Source of the DNA: Bacteroidota bacterium | GTDB taxonomy: Bacteria; Bacteroidota; Bacteroidia; Chitinophagales; Chitinophagaceae | DNA length: 64,000 nt | Direction of reading: 5' to 3' | NCBI GenBank assembly: GCA_018267725.1 | Contig: JAFDXY010000009.1 | Span: 372,001-436,000 of the forward strand | In this document: piece by piece, positions 61,862-64,000 of the stretch | Layout of the letters: every line of letters begins with the position of its first letter | How positions within the stretch are numbered: position 1 is the stretch's first letter | Notes under the pieces: generated by a model | The model's database searches: none | Told to the model about the DNA's origin: nothing | Seen by the model: only the letters and a program-made list of their open reading frames with translations | Translations under genes and position numbers: made by a program

Positions 61862-62575
61862 TCACAATTTTTTAATTACAATATTTTTAAACCATACATC
61901 GTTTCCATGATCTTGCAATGCAATTTTCCCTTTTGTAAACGTTCCAAAGTTGGGCATGTTTTTAAATTTACTTCCTGCAATTAATTGTTTCCATTCATCA
62001 TTCCATAAAGTAGTTGCAACAACTGTTGTTCCGTTTAGTTTTAATTCTAAATTTCCTTTGTTACAAATAATTTCAACTTCATTCCATTCTCCAACAGGTT
62101 TTACGGTTTCTTTGCTGCAAGCAATTAAATCATACAAATCGCCTGCACGGTGTTTATGAATTTTCCCATCAGCGTGTCCATCATTATCTAATATTTGCAT
62201 TTCCATTCCTGTTCTCCAACTTTCATCGTACTTTGGTGTTTCTTCATGCACATTAAAAATAATTCCGCTATTACCGTTTTTAGAAATTTTCCATTCTAAT
62301 TTTAAATCATAATTTTCAAATTCTTCGTTGGTAACTAAATCTCCGCCTCCATTTGTTTGGTAAGATTTTTTTGAAGCAGCATCTAAATGAATACAACCAT
62401 CTTCTACTTTCCAAGCTTTACCCGGATCTGTTTTTCCGTAGCTATGCCAACCTTGCAAAGTTTTTCCATCAAACAGTTTTATCCATTTATTTTTATTGTT
62501 TTCTTTTTTAGGTACTGCTATAAAAGCAGTAGTTGCAGCAAATAATACTGCAACTACTAAAGTTAATTTTTTCAC
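61862..62575 (-). CDS. Exported DUF1080 (3-keto-disaccharide hydrolase-type) protein
   Basis: A 237-residue protein with a signal peptide (to about residue 18) and a concanavalin-like DUF1080 domain: WIKLFDGKTLQGWHSYGK, GDLVTNEEFENYDLKLEWKIS and NSGIIFNV. Members hydrolyse 3-keto-glycosides. The start appears to be GTG, five bases after the cytochrome c stop, suggesting coupling. It is part of a - strand run with cytochrome c and a sugar isomerase. Confidence 0.9.
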   Translation of the reverse strand: MKKLTLVVAVLFAATTAFIAVPKKENNKNKWIKLFDGKTLQGWHSYGKTDPGKAWKVEDGCIHLDAASKKSYQTNGGGDLVTNEEFENYDLKLEWKISKNGNSGIIFNVHEETPKYDESWRTGMEMQILDNDGHADGKIHKHRAGDLYDLIACSKETVKPVGEWNEVEIICNKGNLELKLNGTTVVATTLWNDEWKQLIAGSKFKNMPNFGTFTKGKIALQDHGNDVWFKNIVIKKL

Positions 62576-62580
62576 TTTAT

Positions 62581-62979
62581 TTATTTCTTTAATAAAAGAA
62601 TATATTTAACCATTTGTTCTGCATCTGCTTGTGAAACTGCAGCATGAGGAGTCATAGCAACAGTACCCCAAACACCTGAACCGCCTTTAATAATTTTTTC
62701 TGCTAAATGTGCTACATCTTTATCAGTATATTTATTAGCAACATCTTTGTACGGAGGCCCAATTAATTTTTCTTCTACTTTATGGCAAGTTAAACAGTCG
62801 TTTTTAGCAACTAATTCTAAGCCTTTTTGATAATCGGGATTGTCAGATGGATCTGCCGATGCAGTAGGTGCAGCATTATCGGTAGCAGGTTTTGCAGCAT
62901 CATCTTTTTTAGCTCCTGTTGAGTTATTGCCACAAGCATACATTGCAAAAGCAGCAAGCAAAATAAAAATCTTTTTCAT
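62581..62979 (-). CDS. Lipoprotein cytochrome c
   Basis: A 132-residue class I cytochrome c. The lipoprotein signal ends AMYAC (lipidated Cys16). A low-complexity Ala/Asp/Pro linker follows (about 22-47), then the haem motif CLTCH (Cys62, Cys65, His66) and a distal Met in VAMTPHAAVS. It is probably an electron acceptor for a nearby sugar oxidoreductase outside the window. It is followed directly by the DUF1080 gene. Confidence 0.93.
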   Translation of the reverse strand: MKKIFILLAAFAMYACGNNSTGAKKDDAAKPATDNAAPTASADPSDNPDYQKGLELVAKNDCLTCHKVEEKLIGPPYKDVANKYTDKDVAHLAEKIIKGGSGVWGTVAMTPHAAVSQADAEQMVKYILLLKK

Positions 62980-63023
62980 TTGATATTATTTGTTTTTGGT
63001 TATTAAAGACACAAAATTACTGT

Positions 63024-64000
63024 TTATTGTAATCCCAAAATTTGTTTATTAAAATTTTCATTGGTATTGGTTGATGCAAAATCATCAAACGCTTTTTCAG
63101 TAACTTTTATAATATGGTTTTTAATAAATGCAGCTCCTTCTTTAGCCCCATCTTCATTGTTTTTTATACAACACTCCCACTCTAATACGGCCCACCCTTT
63201 ATAACCATATTGTGCCAATTTACTAAAAACACTTTTAAAATTTACCTGCCCATCTCCCAATGAACGAAACCTTCCGGCTCTGTTTAACCAATTTTGATAT
63301 CCGCCATAAACACCTTGTTTTCCTGTTGAATTAAACTCTGCATCTTTTACATGAAACATTTTTATTCGTTCATGATAAAAATCTATATACTGCAAATAAT
63401 CTAAACATTGTAAAATGAAATGAGAAGGATCGTACAACAAACAAGCACGTTTATGATTGTTTACTTTTTCTAAAAACATTTCATAACTAATACCATCGTG
63501 CAAATCTTCTCCTGCATGAATTTCATAACACAAATCAACACCACACTCATCAAACACATTTAAAATAGGTAGCCATCTATTGGCTAATTCTGTAAAACCT
63601 GTTTCAACCAAACCCATAGGGCGTTGCGGCCACGGATAAACCGTATGCCATAACAATGCACCACTAAATGTTGCATGTGCATTTAACCCTAAATTTTTTG
63701 ATGCGTGTGCTGCATACTTTAATTGTTGTACCGCCCATTGTGTTCTTGCATTGTAATTACCACGAATATTTTCCGGAGCAAAACCATCAAACAAAGTATT
63801 ATAAGCAGGATTAACTGCAACTAATTGACCTTGTAAATGTGTTGATAGTTCTGTTATTTCTAAACCATAACTATTTACCAGCCCTTTCAGTTCATCGCAA
63901 TAAGTTTTACTCTCGGCAGCTTTTTGTAAATCAATACACCTACTATCCCAAGTAGGAATTTGAATTCCTTTAAAACCCAAGTCAGATGCCCATTTGCAAA
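63024..64000 (-). CDS. Sugar phosphate isomerase/epimerase-like TIM barrel, 5' end outside window
   Basis: The frame runs open to the window edge (codons for KWASDLGFKGIQIPTWD precede), so the N-terminus is missing; at least 325 residues are visible. The xylose-isomerase-like TIM barrel is shown by metal-site segments: Glu in LCYEIHAGEDLH, Asp/His in LLYDPSHFILQ, MFHVKDAEF and the final Glu in AVLEWEC. With DUF1080 and cytochrome c it fits a 3-keto-sugar pathway in which these barrels act as isomerases or lyases. The exact substrate is unknown. Confidence 0.88.
   Translation of the reverse strand, partial: CKWASDLGFKGIQIPTWDSRCIDLQKAAESKTYCDELKGLVNSYGLEITELSTHLQGQLVAVNPAYNTLFDGFAPENIRGNYNARTQWAVQQLKYAAHASKNLGLNAHATFSGALLWHTVYPWPQRPMGLVETGFTELANRWLPILNVFDECGVDLCYEIHAGEDLHDGISYEMFLEKVNNHKRACLLYDPSHFILQCLDYLQYIDFYHERIKMFHVKDAEFNSTGKQGVYGGYQNWLNRAGRFRSLGDGQVNFKSVFSKLAQYGYKGWAVLEWECCIKNNEDGAKEGAAFIKNHIIKVTEKAFDDFASTNTNENFNKQILGLQ

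Noticed and set aside
1..64000. CRISPR array, tRNA or rRNA genes, prophage or classical insertion sequence
   Set aside because: No regular 30-40-base direct repeats with spacers, no cloverleaf-like segments noticed, and no transposase, integrase or phage proteins among the reading frames.

Overview
The window is one contiguous, AT-rich chromosomal segment of a Bacteroidota bacterium, most likely of the Chitinophagia/Sphingobacteriia type. The assignment is inferred from gene content. It carries gliding and type IX secretion genes (GldF, GldG, a PorT-like barrel, a RemB/Wzi-like barrel), a MurF-alanine racemase fusion, a NuoG reduced to its iron-sulfur part, DUF4783 before nadC, and TAnnTTTG-type -7 promoter elements in place of E. 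coli-like promoters. I see no rRNA, tRNA, CRISPR array, prophage or classical insertion sequence. Both ends cut a gene: a response regulator at the left and a sugar isomerase/epimerase-like protein at the right.

Layout. 1-8.4 kb: a two-component pair, radA, a ComF-like phosphoribosyltransferase and glutathione peroxidase on the + strand. These face a - strand group with a lipoprotein, an HhH-glycosylase-like protein, a GreA/Rnk-like factor, superoxide dismutase and TadA. 8.4-23.8 kb: a complete 14-subunit complex I operon (nuoA to nuoN, - strand), interrupted by a GT4 glycosyltransferase between nuoF and nuoG and by three small membrane-protein genes. 23.8-26.8 kb: a TPR protein, a PstS-like lipoprotein and a small membrane protein in one operon. 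26.9-34 kb: a low-molecular-weight phosphatase, a four-helix-bundle (S23/IVP) protein, hisS, a thiolase, rlmN and two pseudouridine synthases. 34-38.2 kb: recQ and a copper-type P-ATPase. 38.3-43.8 kb: tsaE, alanine dehydrogenase, a DUF4258/DUF2283 pair and a tricorn-like protease. 44-54 kb: ruvB, ubiE/menG, porT-like, RemB-like, pyrC, a MutS-like ATPase, engB, a haem-binding protein and gpmI. 54-61.9 kb: DUF4783, nadC, a SUI1 factor, an MmcQ-like protein, gldF, gldG, a TerC-family protein and murF-alr. 61.9-64 kb: a DUF1080 protein, cytochrome c and a sugar isomerase, probably for secreted or periplasmic carbohydrate oxidation.

The most unusual signals are in the spacers. (1) Degenerate arrays with a strict 7-nt period (8-nt in one case) form paired inverted arms at several gene junctions, four of them in the nuo operon. 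The same arrays lie on both sides of the four-helix-bundle gene, and two further arrays lie inside reading frames (hisS and the P-ATPase). (2) The DUF4258/DUF2283 pair sits in a 487-bp unit bounded by a perfect 31-bp direct copy of the 3' end of alanine dehydrogenase, which looks like an insertion or duplication scar. (3) Several housekeeping genes have a TAnnTTTG/A element ending exactly four bases before ATG, which predicts leaderless transcripts.

Functions are read from protein motifs by eye. No database search was possible.
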